Program-made: the position numbers and the translations under genes
Part shown: piece by piece, positions 42,408 through 51,458 of the stretch
Layout of the letters: each line of letters starts with the position of its first letter
Position numbering within the stretch: position 1 is the first letter of the stretch
NCBI RefSeq assembly: GCF_003285005.1
Contig: NZ_QMFA01000009.1
Coordinates: forward strand, 99,411-163,410
Reading direction: 5' to 3'
Source: Paenibacillus sp. YN15
GTDB taxonomy: Bacteria; Bacillota; Bacilli; Paenibacillales; NBRC-103111
Length of the DNA: 64,000 nt
Notes under the pieces: generated by a model
Told to the model about the DNA's origin: nothing
Database searches by the model: none
What the model saw: the letters and a program-made list of their open reading frames with translations, nothing else

Positions 42408-43056
42408 ACAAACAGAGGGCTCGATTACAGTGGAGGCGGCCATTGTGCTGCCAGCAATGGTGATGTTTGTTTTGTTTATGACCAGCCTGATTCAGATTGC
42501 GGCTGCTGAAGCGGCCTTGCGCTCGGCCGTCTCTGAAACCGCCAAAAGCGCCGCCGCCCACTGGGAGCCGGTGCGGATGGTTTACCGCGAGGCCAAGGAT
42601 CAGGCCATGTCCACCGCACCCGGTCAATGGGCAGGCAGCATGGCGGACAAGCTGATGGACGCCCGGGCAGGCTGGGCGGAGGCGGAAGACTGGGTGCTCA
42701 GGTATGAGTCCCTGTTTCCCGATATGGTGGGGCTCTTGGTGCAGTGGGAGATCAACAAGCGGGAAAGTCTGGAGCAGCAGGGGATAAATACGGTGGACGC
42801 CGCTGTCCGCAAAGTGACGGACCCTCTGCTGTGCCGGGCCTTTGAGCCCATTCTCCGGCACTATGCCAACGGAAAGCTGCTGAAGGCGGAGAGGTTGTCG
42901 GTGGAAGCAGTCAAGCTTCCCTCCTTGGAAGAAGGAGGCGACGCAAATATGCGGATTACGGCGGGGTATGCCTTGCGGCTTCCTGTTCCGTTTTGGAATA
43001 AGACCCTTTATTTGGAGAAAACCAGTGTGGAGCGCGCTTGGGTGGGAGAGGAATGA
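42394..43056 (+). CDS. TadE-family pseudopilin
   Basis: 220 residues. Starts MIKQTEGSITVEAAIVLPAM: Gly-Ser before ITVEAA with Glu preceding a hydrophobic helix is the TadE pattern. The remainder is a soluble domain. Overlaps the previous stop; start is ATG 42394 or 42400. A minor pilin or assembly initiator. Confidence 0.85.
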   Translation: MPMIKQTEGSITVEAAIVLPAMVMFVLFMTSLIQIAAAEAALRSAVSETAKSAAAHWEPVRMVYREAKDQAMSTAPGQWAGSMADKLMDARAGWAEAEDWVLRYESLFPDMVGLLVQWEINKRESLEQQGINTVDAAVRKVTDPLLCRAFEPILRHYANGKLLKAERLSVEAVKLPSLEEGGDANMRITAGYALRLPVPFWNKTLYLEKTSVERAWVGEE

Positions 43057-43060
43057 GAGT

Positions 43061-43591
43061 ATGGATATGTTGTTAGGCATGTTGGCCGTTTTGACGCTGA
43101 CGGCGGGGTATACGGATTTGCGGCACCGGAAAATTCCCAATTGGCTGTCCCTGGCCGGACTTGGCGGCGGGCTGCTGGGGCATATGTGGACGGGAGGTTT
43201 TGCGGCTTTGGGCCGCTCACTAATGGGGGCGGGGCTGGGGTTTGGCGTTATGCTTCTGCTGTATGTCTGCAAAGCTGTGGGCGCCGGGGACGTGAAGCTG
43301 TTCGCGGCAATCGGAGCCATTGGCGGACCCTGGCTGACATTTTCGGCCATCACCTATTCCGTTTTATGGGCGGGGGTGATCGGCATCGGAATTCTCCTGT
43401 ACCGGCGGCGGCTGCTTGCCGGAGGCAAGGGGATTTGGCTTGCAGTGACTGGATTTTTGTTTATCCGCCAGAAGCTTTGTCTGGATGAGCGGCTGACTCT
43501 CCGGTTTCCGTTTATGGCGGCGGTTATTCCCGGGATCTGTACGGCATTGTGGGAGACGGGGAGCAAAGGAGTGCCTGTATGGATGCCGTAA
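43061..43591 (+). CDS. Prepilin peptidase (A24 family, CpaA/TadV-like)
   Basis: 176-residue integral membrane aspartyl protease that removes prepilin leaders. Two catalytic Asp are visible: DLRHRKIPN after the first helix and GAGDVKL after the third. Lacks the N-terminal methylase domain of PilD, as expected for CpaA/TadV. Start ATG 43061 with GAGAGGAATG. It overlaps the next gene's ribosome site. Confidence 0.93.
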   Translation: MDMLLGMLAVLTLTAGYTDLRHRKIPNWLSLAGLGGGLLGHMWTGGFAALGRSLMGAGLGFGVMLLLYVCKAVGAGDVKLFAAIGAIGGPWLTFSAITYSVLWAGVIGIGILLYRRRLLAGGKGIWLAVTGFLFIRQKLCLDERLTLRFPFMAAVIPGICTALWETGSKGVPVWMP

Positions 43592-45066
43592 CGTATCTGG
43601 ATATGACCTTTACGGCAGAAAAGGGGCAGGGGCGCTATTGGCTGCTGACCCAAAAGGGGGCCATGATCCCCGCTGCCGCCTTATCCCGGCTGGACCTGCG
43701 GATGCTGGAGCGGCATTCCATCCCCCGGGTCCTGTCCCTGGATGTGGAGGAAATGAATGCGGAGGCCAGGCTGCGGTACAGGCTTCCCGTAGGAATGCCG
43801 CTGCAAAACCGCTTCCAGGCCGGAGACGCGGATGCGAGACTGCTGATGGAGGTGCTCCTGACCATTGTCTCCACCTTGGCGGACAGCCGGGTCTATTTAT
43901 TGGATGAACGCAAATATGCCCTGCATCCTTCCCTTATTCTCATCGGTGAAGGCCCGCGGGATATTCAGATGGTTTATTTGCCGCTGCGGCATTTGGAGCA
44001 AAAACCCTCCATCCGCCACGAGTTGTACCAGCTAACCCTTCAATTGATGGAATGGGGCGGCATTTCCCTGGAGGAGTGCAGCGTTATGGTGGAATGTCTC
44101 AAAAGCTCCTTGTTTGAGCTGGAGGATTTCAGGCAGCTGCTCCTTGCCCTGCAATTCTCTCCCGGGCAGACGGCTTCTGCCGGCCGGCCAACTGCGGCGG
44201 AGGAAGCCGAACCTGCGGAGGCTGGCCGGGACCGCCCTCCGCCGCAGCCAACCTCTGCAACCGCTGCGCCGCCGCTTGCGGCAGATGTGCCGGATGACGG
44301 GGATACCCTGCGCTTTCCTTCCGTTCAATGGAAGCTCTCCTCCGCTGCGGCGCTGCGGCTGGCGCTGGTGCTGACGGCGGCGGGCTGGGGCGTTGCCGCG
44401 CTGTTCCCCTCACCGGCGGCAATGGGCGCCGCTGGCGCTGTTGCAGTGGCCGGTTTGGCCGTTTATGCCCTCTGCAAGGGGCAAGAAAAGAAGCGGCTCC
44501 TCATGGAATTGGAAGAGGAGGCGGAGGGGGACAGTTGGGCGCAGCCATTGGCGAAGCCGGACTCATTCTTTCTCCGGGAGTCGCCGGAGGAACGGACAGA
44601 GCTTCCCGCCGCCGCTGCCCCGCGCTCCTTCCAATGGACAGAGGAGCGGAACCGGCTGTACCGGGAAAATCCGGCGTTAACCGTTTTGCTGGAGGCGTCC
44701 GCGTCAAGCGGACCGGCAGTGCCGCCAACGGAGCTGCTGGTGCCGGAAACGGAGCTGCTCGCTCCCCAAGCGGCGCTGGAGCTGCTGGAGAATGAGGCTG
44801 TTGCTTCCTCCCTGGCGATCACCCGCTCCCGTTTTTCCTTCGGGCGCAGCCCCGGCGAAGCCGATTGTGTGCTACATGCCTCCGGCATATCCCGGATTCA
44901 CGGAGAAATAAGGCGGGAGGGGGAGCTGTGGACACTCTGCGACCTGGGCTCCAAAAACGGCACAAGGCTGAACGGGGAAGCCCTTAAGCCCCATGAGGCT
45001 TATCCATTAAAAAACGGCGACAGAATCACCGCGGCCCAAACCCATCTGATCTTCCGAATCCGCTGA
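43579..45066 (+). CDS. FHA-domain membrane protein of the tad locus
   Basis: 495 residues. N-terminal 200-residue domain (DUF6382-like, with VLSLDVEEMNAEARLRY) on the cytoplasmic side, a Pro/Ala-rich linker, two membrane helices (about 265-310), a second linker, then a C-terminal FHA domain (about 415-495) with GRSPGEADCVL, the phospho-Thr-binding SRIHGE, and LGSKNGTRLNG. ATG 43579 follows AAAGGAG. It is the expected reader of the kinase at 33028, the other end of the locus. Confidence 0.85.
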   Translation: MDAVTYLDMTFTAEKGQGRYWLLTQKGAMIPAAALSRLDLRMLERHSIPRVLSLDVEEMNAEARLRYRLPVGMPLQNRFQAGDADARLLMEVLLTIVSTLADSRVYLLDERKYALHPSLILIGEGPRDIQMVYLPLRHLEQKPSIRHELYQLTLQLMEWGGISLEECSVMVECLKSSLFELEDFRQLLLALQFSPGQTASAGRPTAAEEAEPAEAGRDRPPPQPTSATAAPPLAADVPDDGDTLRFPSVQWKLSSAAALRLALVLTAAGWGVAALFPSPAAMGAAGAVAVAGLAVYALCKGQEKKRLLMELEEEAEGDSWAQPLAKPDSFFLRESPEERTELPAAAAPRSFQWTEERNRLYRENPALTVLLEASASSGPAVPPTELLVPETELLAPQAALELLENEAVASSLAITRSRFSFGRSPGEADCVLHASGISRIHGEIRREGELWTLCDLGSKNGTRLNGEALKPHEAYPLKNGDRITAAQTHLIFRIR

Positions 45067-45112
45067 ACCCGTGGTATAATCCCCCTTAAATAGATTTGAG
45101 GAGAGATGTGGA

Positions 45113-45403
45113 ATGCTGCGGCATGTAGTGCTGTTTAAATTGGCCGATCCAACCCCGGACAAGCTTCAGGAAGTGAAGGACAAGCTGTTGAGCTTGAAGG
45201 GCAGAGTTCCCCAGCTTCTGGATATTGAGGTCGGCATCGATGTGGTCCGTTCGGAGCGTTCTTACGATGTGGCTTTGATTACGACCTTCGCCAGCTTGGA
45301 GGATATGAACGCGTACCAGGTGCATCCGTATCATGTTGAGGTCGGTAGCTTCATTGCCACCGTAAGGCAAGCCGCGGCGGCAGTGGATTTTATTATCGAT
45401 TAA
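45113..45403 (+). CDS. Dabb (stress-responsive A/B barrel) family protein
   Basis: 96 residues; starts MLRHVVLFKLADPTPD, with IGIDVVRSERSYDVALIT and the family-typical YQVHPYHVEV block. Forms a small ferredoxin-like dimer. GAGGAGAG precedes ATG 45113. Function unknown. Terminator at 45456. Confidence 0.85.
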   Translation: MLRHVVLFKLADPTPDKLQEVKDKLLSLKGRVPQLLDIEVGIDVVRSERSYDVALITTFASLEDMNAYQVHPYHVEVGSFIATVRQAAAAVDFIID

Positions 45404-45455
45404 CCGCAAAAAAACCGAACGAGGCCAGAATTGGAATGGCTGTGCCTTATAACCG

Positions 45456-45492
45456 CAAGACGCCTGCCGGAACGCCGGAGGGCGTCTTTTTT
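45456..45492 (+). terminator. Terminator after the Dabb gene
   Basis: AGACGCC (45458-45464) pairs with GGCGTCT (45481-45487), then six Ts. Confidence 0.85.
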
Positions 45493-45507
45493 CATTTCAT
45501 TTCCTTT

Positions 45508-45598
45508 CAAATTAATGTTTGACGAGGGATTAGGAAATTGTTATTATGTATTTATAATACTTAGTAAACGATAAAGTTTATAAATTAAACATTAATTG
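45508..45598. promoter_or_regulatory. Promoter flanked by a 12-base inverted repeat, with AT-rich leader
   Basis: TTGACG (45519-45524) and TATTAT (45542-45547), spacer 17. CAAATTAATGTTT (45508-45520) and AAACATTAATTG (45587-45598) are inverted copies (one base bulged) that bracket the promoter. A further hairpin AATACC/GGTATT lies at 45667-45686. The leader to the ATG at 45754 is about 200 bases. Confidence 0.5.
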
Positions 45599-45753
45599 AA
45601 ATAACCCAAAAGAAGTTATTTTAAAATTTTTTTAGCAAAAGTGTTTCATAAGATCAGCATCTGGTTAATACCTAATTAAAGGTATTTGGATAACGTAAGT
45701 CGAAGTATTTGGAAATATAAGACATCCGACCCTTCTAAGGAGTGTGAGCCACC

Positions 45754-46020
45754 ATGGCATCTGCAAAGCGCGCTAAAATTCGTGAGGAAGTATTGCAGGA
45801 GCTGTATTCCTATCATTTGGTAGAAAAGGGCCGCAAGGCCATGATTCCAAAAACATGGGAAGAGATGAATCCGGAAAAATTCTTTGCCCTTGAATATTTG
45901 GCGGAAAACCGGCTTATCCGGTTCCAATCCGAAGGCTCCCACTATATGGCGAAGATTACGGCGCAAGGCATCGCCGCCTTGAAGAAGAAGAAGGCTGCCG
46001 CCGCGCAGGCAGTTTCCTGA
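45754..46020 (+). CDS. Small winged-helix-like protein of unknown function
   Basis: 88 residues. Helical N terminus with many charged residues, then YLAENRLIRFQSEGSHYMAKIT, which resembles the recognition wing of a winged helix, and a Lys/Ala-rich tail. AAGGAG precedes ATG 45754. It has a long AT-rich leader and its own terminator. DNA binding is only a guess from shape. Confidence 0.6.
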   Translation: MASAKRAKIREEVLQELYSYHLVEKGRKAMIPKTWEEMNPEKFFALEYLAENRLIRFQSEGSHYMAKITAQGIAALKKKKAAAAQAVS

Positions 46021-46034
46021 TTATAAAACTCAAG

Positions 46035-46078
46035 CAGGAACCGGACGGGGAAATCCCGTTATTCGGTTCCTGTTTTTG
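46035..46078 (+). terminator. Terminator after the small winged-helix-like gene
   Basis: CAGGAACCG (46035-46043) pairs with CGGTTCCTG (46064-46072), inner ACGGG/CCCGT stem, then five Ts. Confidence 0.8.
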
Positions 46079-46153
46079 TTGTCCGTAGGAATTCCGCGGA
46101 ATCTGGTGTACAATGAGAAGCTGGGAAACCTTTTGAGAGGCGGGATAAAATCA

Positions 46154-47239
46154 ATGATGAATAAACCCTACATAGACCATATTGATTCTACTTATGTGCT
46201 GGCTGTCCTGGAGGATTTGCTGGCCATTCCAAGTCCCAGCGGCTTCTGCGAAGAGGTTCTGCTCCGGGTGGAGCGGGAGGCGGCCAAGCTGGGCTGGCAG
46301 ACGGAACGGACGCCCAAACAAGCCTGCATCATCACCATCCCCGGCCAAGCGGGAACAGGCACACTTGCCTTAACTGCCCATGTGGACACCCTGGGAGCTA
46401 TGGTCCGCTCCATTAAAGGCTCAGGCGCATTGCGCTTTACCCCCGTTGGCGGATATGCCATGAACTCCATTGAGGGGGAATACTGCACCGTCCATACCCG
46501 CAATGGGCAAACCTACACCGGAACCATCCTGACCACCAGCCCTTCCGTCCATGTATACAAGAACGCCAGAGAGTTGAAGCGGGAGGAGGAGAATCTGGAG
46601 ATCCGGCTGGATGCCCCTGCGTCCAGCAAGGACGAGGCGGCGGCTCTGGGTATCCGCAACGGCGACTATATCTCCTTCGATCCCCGCACCCGTGTGCTGG
46701 AGAACGGCTACATTAAATCCCGGCACTTGGATGACAAAGCGGGAGTGGCCTGCCTCTTCGGGCTGGCGGAGCTTATTGCCCGGACCGGAGCCAAGCCGCA
46801 CAAGACACTGAAGCTGATGATTACCTCCTATGAGGAGGTGGGGCATGGGGCGGCTTATATGCCTGCCGATGTAGCGGAGCTGATTGCCGTGGACATGGGC
46901 GCCATCGGGGATGACCTGGCGTGTACGGAGCAGGATGTGTCCATCTGCGCCAAGGATTCCTCCGGCCCCTACGATTGCGCCATGACCACCCGGCTCATCC
47001 GGCTGGCGGAGCGTGACAAGCTGCGGTTTGCGGTAGATATTTATCCGCAATACGGCTCGGATGCCTCCGCCGCCATGCGCGGCGGCAATAATCTCCGGGC
47101 CGCCCTGATCGGGCCGGGGGTCCATGCTTCCCACTCTCTTGAGCGCACCCACCGGGATGCGCTTATGAACACCATCTCGCTTCTGGCCGCTTATGTGCTG
47201 GAGGCGGAAGATAAGCCCGTAAAGGAGCCGAATGCGTAA
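46154..47239 (+). CDS. M42 family metallopeptidase
   Basis: 361-residue dinuclear zinc aminopeptidase. Metal ligands and catalytic residues in order: AHVDTLG, HLDDKAG, TSYEEVGHG, AVDMGAIGDD and the late HASHSLERTH. ATG 46154 is chosen; upstream in-frame starts lack a ribosome site. Directly abuts the next gene, so they are co-transcribed. Confidence 0.9.
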   Translation: MMNKPYIDHIDSTYVLAVLEDLLAIPSPSGFCEEVLLRVEREAAKLGWQTERTPKQACIITIPGQAGTGTLALTAHVDTLGAMVRSIKGSGALRFTPVGGYAMNSIEGEYCTVHTRNGQTYTGTILTTSPSVHVYKNARELKREEENLEIRLDAPASSKDEAAALGIRNGDYISFDPRTRVLENGYIKSRHLDDKAGVACLFGLAELIARTGAKPHKTLKLMITSYEEVGHGAAYMPADVAELIAVDMGAIGDDLACTEQDVSICAKDSSGPYDCAMTTRLIRLAERDKLRFAVDIYPQYGSDASAAMRGGNNLRAALIGPGVHASHSLERTHRDALMNTISLLAAYVLEAEDKPVKEPNA

Positions 47240-49180
47240 ATGAATGTCCTTACTGCAGAAAATCTGACCAAAACATATGGCGTGAAGGTGCTGTTCGAGC
47301 AGATTTCCTTCAGCGTTGCGGAACGCCAGCGGATCGGGCTGATCGGCGTCAACGGAACGGGCAAATCCTCTCTGCTGCGGATTCTGGCCGGGCTGGAAGC
47401 GCCGGATTCCGGGAAAGTGATTCAGCCCGGAGGCTTCCGCATCGCCTACCTGGACCAGGCGCCGGAGTTTACCGAAGCCGTCTCCGTGCTGGACTATATC
47501 TTCCAGGGCGATCTGCCTGCCATGCGGATCATTCGGGATTATGAAGCCGCCTTGGCCGCTTTGGGAGCTGACCCGGAAAATCCCGAGCAGCAGAAGCGCC
47601 TCTTTGCCGCCCAGCAAGCCATGGATGCCTCCTCCGCTTGGGAAGCGGAAACCCAGGCCAAAACCATTCTGTCCCGGCTTGGCATCCATGACTACTCCCA
47701 ACAGGTCAACCAGCTCTCCGGGGGCCAGAAGAAACGGGTGGCCCTGGCCGCCGCGCTGATTCATCCCGCCGATCTGCTGATTCTCGACGAACCTACCAAC
47801 CATATCGACAACGAAACGGCGGAATGGCTGGAGGGACAGCTGTCCCGGTACAGAGGCGCACTGCTGTTAGTTACCCATGACCGGTACTTCCTGGACCGTG
47901 TGGCCACCCGGATTCTTGAGCTGTACAAGGGCGACATTTATCCGTATGAAGGCAACTATGCCGTGTACCTGGAGAAAAAAGCCGAGCGGGAGGAGATGCA
48001 GGCGGCGTCGGAGGACAAACGGCGCAATCTGCTCCGCCGGGAGCTGGAATGGCTCCGCCGCGGCGCGCAGGCCCGCTCCACCAAGCAGAAGGCCCGGATC
48101 GAGCGGGCGGAAGCCTTGCAGAAGCAGGCCCCGGATGCTCCTCAGGAGGCCATGGAGATCCATGTCACCGCCAGCCGTCTGGGCAAAAAGGTGCTGGAGC
48201 TGGAGAATGTCTCCAAAGCCTACGGCTCCAAAACCCTGATCAAAGACTTAAGCGCTCTGATTCAGCCCGGCGACCGGATCGGCATTATCGGGCCCAACGG
48301 CAGCGGCAAAACCAGCTTGCTGCGGATGCTGGCCGGACAGCTTCAGCCGGATACAGGCAGCATTGAAACGGGAAGCACCGTCCGTATGGCTTATTATACC
48401 CAGGAGAACGAGGAGCTTGATCCCAACAAGCGGGTGCTGGAGTATATCCGGGACGCCGCCGAGACCATTAAGCTGGATGACGGCATTACCGTAACCGCCT
48501 CCCAGATGCTGGAGCGGTTTATGTTTCCCCAGGAGCAGCAGTGGACCTACATCGGCCGGCTGTCCGGCGGGGAGAAGCGCAGGCTGTACCTTCTGCGCAC
48601 CCTGATGGGGGAGCCCAATGCGCTGCTTTTGGACGAACCCACCAACGATCTGGATATCCAGACGCTGACCATTCTGGAGGATTATCTGGAGCATTTCCCC
48701 GGGACCGTTATCGCCGTTTCCCACGACCGGTATTTCCTGGACCGGGTGGCGGACAAGCTGCTGGCCTTTGAAGGCGAGGGTGAAGTCCAGCCTTTCCTGG
48801 GAAGCTACTCCGAATATCTCGCAGCCCGCAAGGACAGGGAGGCGGAAGAACGGGAGGCCCCGTCCGCCACAGCCAAAAAAACTGCGGCACAAGCCCCGTC
48901 CGCCACAGCCGCCGCCGCAACCTCCGCCGTTTCCCGTCCCCGGAAGCTCTCCTACAAGGAGCAGAAGGAATGGGACGGCATTGAGGAGCGGATCGCCCGG
49001 CTTGAGGAGGATCTGGAGCGCATCCGCCGGGAGCTGGCGGCTTCAGGAAGCGATTCCGTGAAGGTGCAGGAGCTGTTTGAGGCGCAATCGGCCAAAGAAG
49101 TGGAGCTGGATGAAGCCATGACCCGCTGGACGGAGCTATCCGAGCTTATAGAAGCCATTGAGCGGGAAAAACGGGGATAA
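47240..49180 (+). CDS. ABC-F protein, Uup/YfmR type
   Basis: 646 residues, two nucleotide-binding domains: GVNGTGKSS, LSGGQKKR, LILDEPTNHID; GPNGSGKTS, LSGGEKRR, LLLDEPTNDLD. The arm-linker region is basic and helical (about 240-310). A C-terminal coiled coil (about 570-646), preceded by an Ala-rich linker, is the Uup/YfmR hallmark and binds nucleic acid. These proteins relieve translation stalls on the ribosome. Housekeeping role, distinct from the resistance-type ABC-F at 10.5 kb. Confidence 0.9.
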   Translation: MNVLTAENLTKTYGVKVLFEQISFSVAERQRIGLIGVNGTGKSSLLRILAGLEAPDSGKVIQPGGFRIAYLDQAPEFTEAVSVLDYIFQGDLPAMRIIRDYEAALAALGADPENPEQQKRLFAAQQAMDASSAWEAETQAKTILSRLGIHDYSQQVNQLSGGQKKRVALAAALIHPADLLILDEPTNHIDNETAEWLEGQLSRYRGALLLVTHDRYFLDRVATRILELYKGDIYPYEGNYAVYLEKKAEREEMQAASEDKRRNLLRRELEWLRRGAQARSTKQKARIERAEALQKQAPDAPQEAMEIHVTASRLGKKVLELENVSKAYGSKTLIKDLSALIQPGDRIGIIGPNGSGKTSLLRMLAGQLQPDTGSIETGSTVRMAYYTQENEELDPNKRVLEYIRDAAETIKLDDGITVTASQMLERFMFPQEQQWTYIGRLSGGEKRRLYLLRTLMGEPNALLLDEPTNDLDIQTLTILEDYLEHFPGTVIAVSHDRYFLDRVADKLLAFEGEGEVQPFLGSYSEYLAARKDREAEEREAPSATAKKTAAQAPSATAAAATSAVSRPRKLSYKEQKEWDGIEERIARLEEDLERIRRELAASGSDSVKVQELFEAQSAKEVELDEAMTRWTELSELIEAIEREKRG

Positions 49181-49276
49181 TCCGCGAAATTCCTTTTTTC
49201 CGGCCCTGTTTTATGCTACAATAGCATTTTGAGTATATGACTATTCCTTCATGGATGAAAAGGCGGTTACGGACAG

Positions 49277-50896
49277 ATGATTACAGTAAGCAATGTATCC
49301 CTTAGATATGGCAGCCGCGCGCTGTTTGATGAGGTTAATATCAAATTTACACCCGGCAATTGCTACGGGCTGATTGGCGCCAACGGAGCGGGCAAGTCCA
49401 CTTTCCTGAAAATTCTCTCCGGCGAAATCGAACCCAGCACCGGCGAGGTGGCCATCGGTCCCGGCGAACGGATGGCTGTGCTGAAGCAGAACCATTACGA
49501 ATATGATGACGTTCAAGTGCTGAAGACCGTTATCATGGGCCATACCCGGCTGTACGAAATTATGGAGGAAAAGGATGCCATCTATATGAAGGCGGATTTT
49601 TCCGATGAGGACGGCATGCGGGCTGCCGAGCTGGAAGGGGAGTTCGCCGAGCTGAACGGCTGGGAAGCGGAATCCGACGCCGCTGAGCTCTTGATGGGGC
49701 TGGGCATCACCAAAGATAAGCATGATCTCCTGATGCGCGAGCTGGATAGCAATGAGAAGGTCCGGGTTCTGTTGGCCCAAGCGCTGTTCGGCACCCCGAA
49801 CATTCTTCTTTTGGACGAACCGACGAACCACTTGAACCTGGAATCCATCACCTGGCTGGAAAACTTCCTGGCCAAATTCGATGGCACCGTTATCGTCGTA
49901 TCCCATGACCGGCACTTCCTGAACCAGGTTTGTACCCATATCGCAGATATCGACTTCGGCAAGATTCAAATGTATGTGGGCAACTATGACTTCTGGTACG
50001 AGTCCAGCCAGCTGGCCCAGAAGCTGATGTCCGACAAAAACAAGAAGGTAGAGGAAAAGCGCAAGGAGCTGGAGGAATTTATCCGCCGCTTCAGCGCCAA
50101 CGCCTCCAAGTCCAAACAAGCCACCTCCCGGAAGAAGCAGCTGGAGAAGCTGACCCTGGATGATATCCGTCCTTCCAACCGGAAGTACCCGTATTGCAAT
50201 TTCAAGGCCGAGCGGGAAGCAGGCAAGCAGCTCTTGGCGGTGGAAGGGCTCACCAAAACCATCGGCGACGAGAAGGTGCTGGACAATATCAGCTTTACGG
50301 TGAACAAGGGAGACAAAATCGCCTTTGTTGGTCCCTATGGTCTTTCCAAAACCACCCTGTTCCAAATTATTATGGGCGAGCTTGAGGCCGATGCCGGCTC
50401 CTACAGCTGGGGCGTCACCACCTCCCAGGCTTATTTTCCCAAGGACAACTCCGAATACTTCGACGGCTGCGACCTGACCCTGGTGGATTGGCTGCGTCAA
50501 TATTCCAAGGAACAGGATGAAGGGTTTATCCGCGGCTTCCTGGGACGGATGCTGTTCTCCGGCGAAGAAGCGGTGAAGAAGGCCAATGTTCTCTCCGGCG
50601 GCGAGAAGGTGCGCTGTATGCTGTCCCGGATGATGCTGCAGGCGGCCAACGTCCTCGTTCTCGATGAACCTACCAACCACTTGGATTTGGAGTCCATTAC
50701 GGCGCTGAACAACGGCCTGGTGGATTTCGACGGCACCATGCTGTTTGTATCCCATGACCATCAGTTCATCCAGACCATCGCCAACCGTGTCATCGAAATT
50801 ACCCCCAACGGCATGATCGACAAAATGATGACCACCTTCGATGAATATCTGGAGAATGACGATGTGAAGCGCCAGCGGGAGAAGCTGTATTCGTAA
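49277..50896 (+). CDS. ABC-F protein, YkpA/YbiT type
   Basis: 539 residues. First domain complete: GANGAGKST; signature altered to LDSNEKVR; LLLDEPTNHLN. Second domain: P-loop is GPYGLSKTT, with Ser for the second Gly, then LSGGEKVR and LVLDEPTNHLD. Degenerate P-loop in domain two and altered signature in domain one are seen across the YkpA/YbiT group, so this is probably family-normal. Ends in VKRQREKLYS. Stop overlaps the next start (TAATG). Confidence 0.9.
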   Translation: MITVSNVSLRYGSRALFDEVNIKFTPGNCYGLIGANGAGKSTFLKILSGEIEPSTGEVAIGPGERMAVLKQNHYEYDDVQVLKTVIMGHTRLYEIMEEKDAIYMKADFSDEDGMRAAELEGEFAELNGWEAESDAAELLMGLGITKDKHDLLMRELDSNEKVRVLLAQALFGTPNILLLDEPTNHLNLESITWLENFLAKFDGTVIVVSHDRHFLNQVCTHIADIDFGKIQMYVGNYDFWYESSQLAQKLMSDKNKKVEEKRKELEEFIRRFSANASKSKQATSRKKQLEKLTLDDIRPSNRKYPYCNFKAEREAGKQLLAVEGLTKTIGDEKVLDNISFTVNKGDKIAFVGPYGLSKTTLFQIIMGELEADAGSYSWGVTTSQAYFPKDNSEYFDGCDLTLVDWLRQYSKEQDEGFIRGFLGRMLFSGEEAVKKANVLSGGEKVRCMLSRMMLQAANVLVLDEPTNHLDLESITALNNGLVDFDGTMLFVSHDHQFIQTIANRVIEITPNGMIDKMMTTFDEYLENDDVKRQREKLYS

Positions 50897-51414
50897 TGTT
50901 TGATCCCACTATCTATGAAAATGTAAAGATTGTGATGGAGGGTGCAGTCTATGACATGGACCTTGGAGGCCTTATTCAAGTGACGGCCAGAGAGGATCTG
51001 GTGGATCTGGCTTCCCTCTCCCGCACCTTCCGGATTGCCTTCCGCACCAAACCGGATGCCGGAGGTTATACCGCCTGGATGGAGCTGTCCTCCTCCCTGT
51101 CGAATATGGCGGCGGAAATTCTGGAGCAGCCGGAAGCCCAGGCAGGCTGCTCCATCATGATTTCCTTTACCGCCGCCCTTTCCAAGGGAGCCAATCCCCA
51201 GACAGCCTGCGAAAAAGCGGAAAGAGCCATCAGAGCAGTCTGGGGCGAACAGTACAGGATCGAACAGCAAATTACGCATAGCTACAGTCAGGGCCAAGAG
51301 GAGGTCCGCCACACCGTCCGGCTTTTGTTCGGAAGAACCTTCACGGAAGCGGTGATCGACGACCTTCCCGAGCTTGCCGCCCACACGGACAAAACTTTGG
51401 GAATATTGGGCTGA
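50896..51414 (+). CDS. Unknown protein
   Basis: 172 residues with no recognised family. Starts MFDPTIYENVKIVMEGAVYD; mixed alpha/beta with ISFTAALSKGANPQTACEKA and a hydrophobic-charged C-terminal half; no membrane segment. Overlaps the ABC-F stop by one base, so it is co-translated with it. Function unknown. Confidence 0.7.
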   Translation: MFDPTIYENVKIVMEGAVYDMDLGGLIQVTAREDLVDLASLSRTFRIAFRTKPDAGGYTAWMELSSSLSNMAAEILEQPEAQAGCSIMISFTAALSKGANPQTACEKAERAIRAVWGEQYRIEQQITHSYSQGQEEVRHTVRLLFGRTFTEAVIDDLPELAAHTDKTLGILG

Positions 51415-51458
51415 AAAAGAAAGCTTTGCTTCGCTGCCATTCAAGGGAGGATAAGCGC

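Noticed and set aside
46421-47803. 460-codon minus frame opposite the M42 peptidase and ABC-F genes
   Set aside because: Shadow of two real genes with full motif sets on the plus strand.
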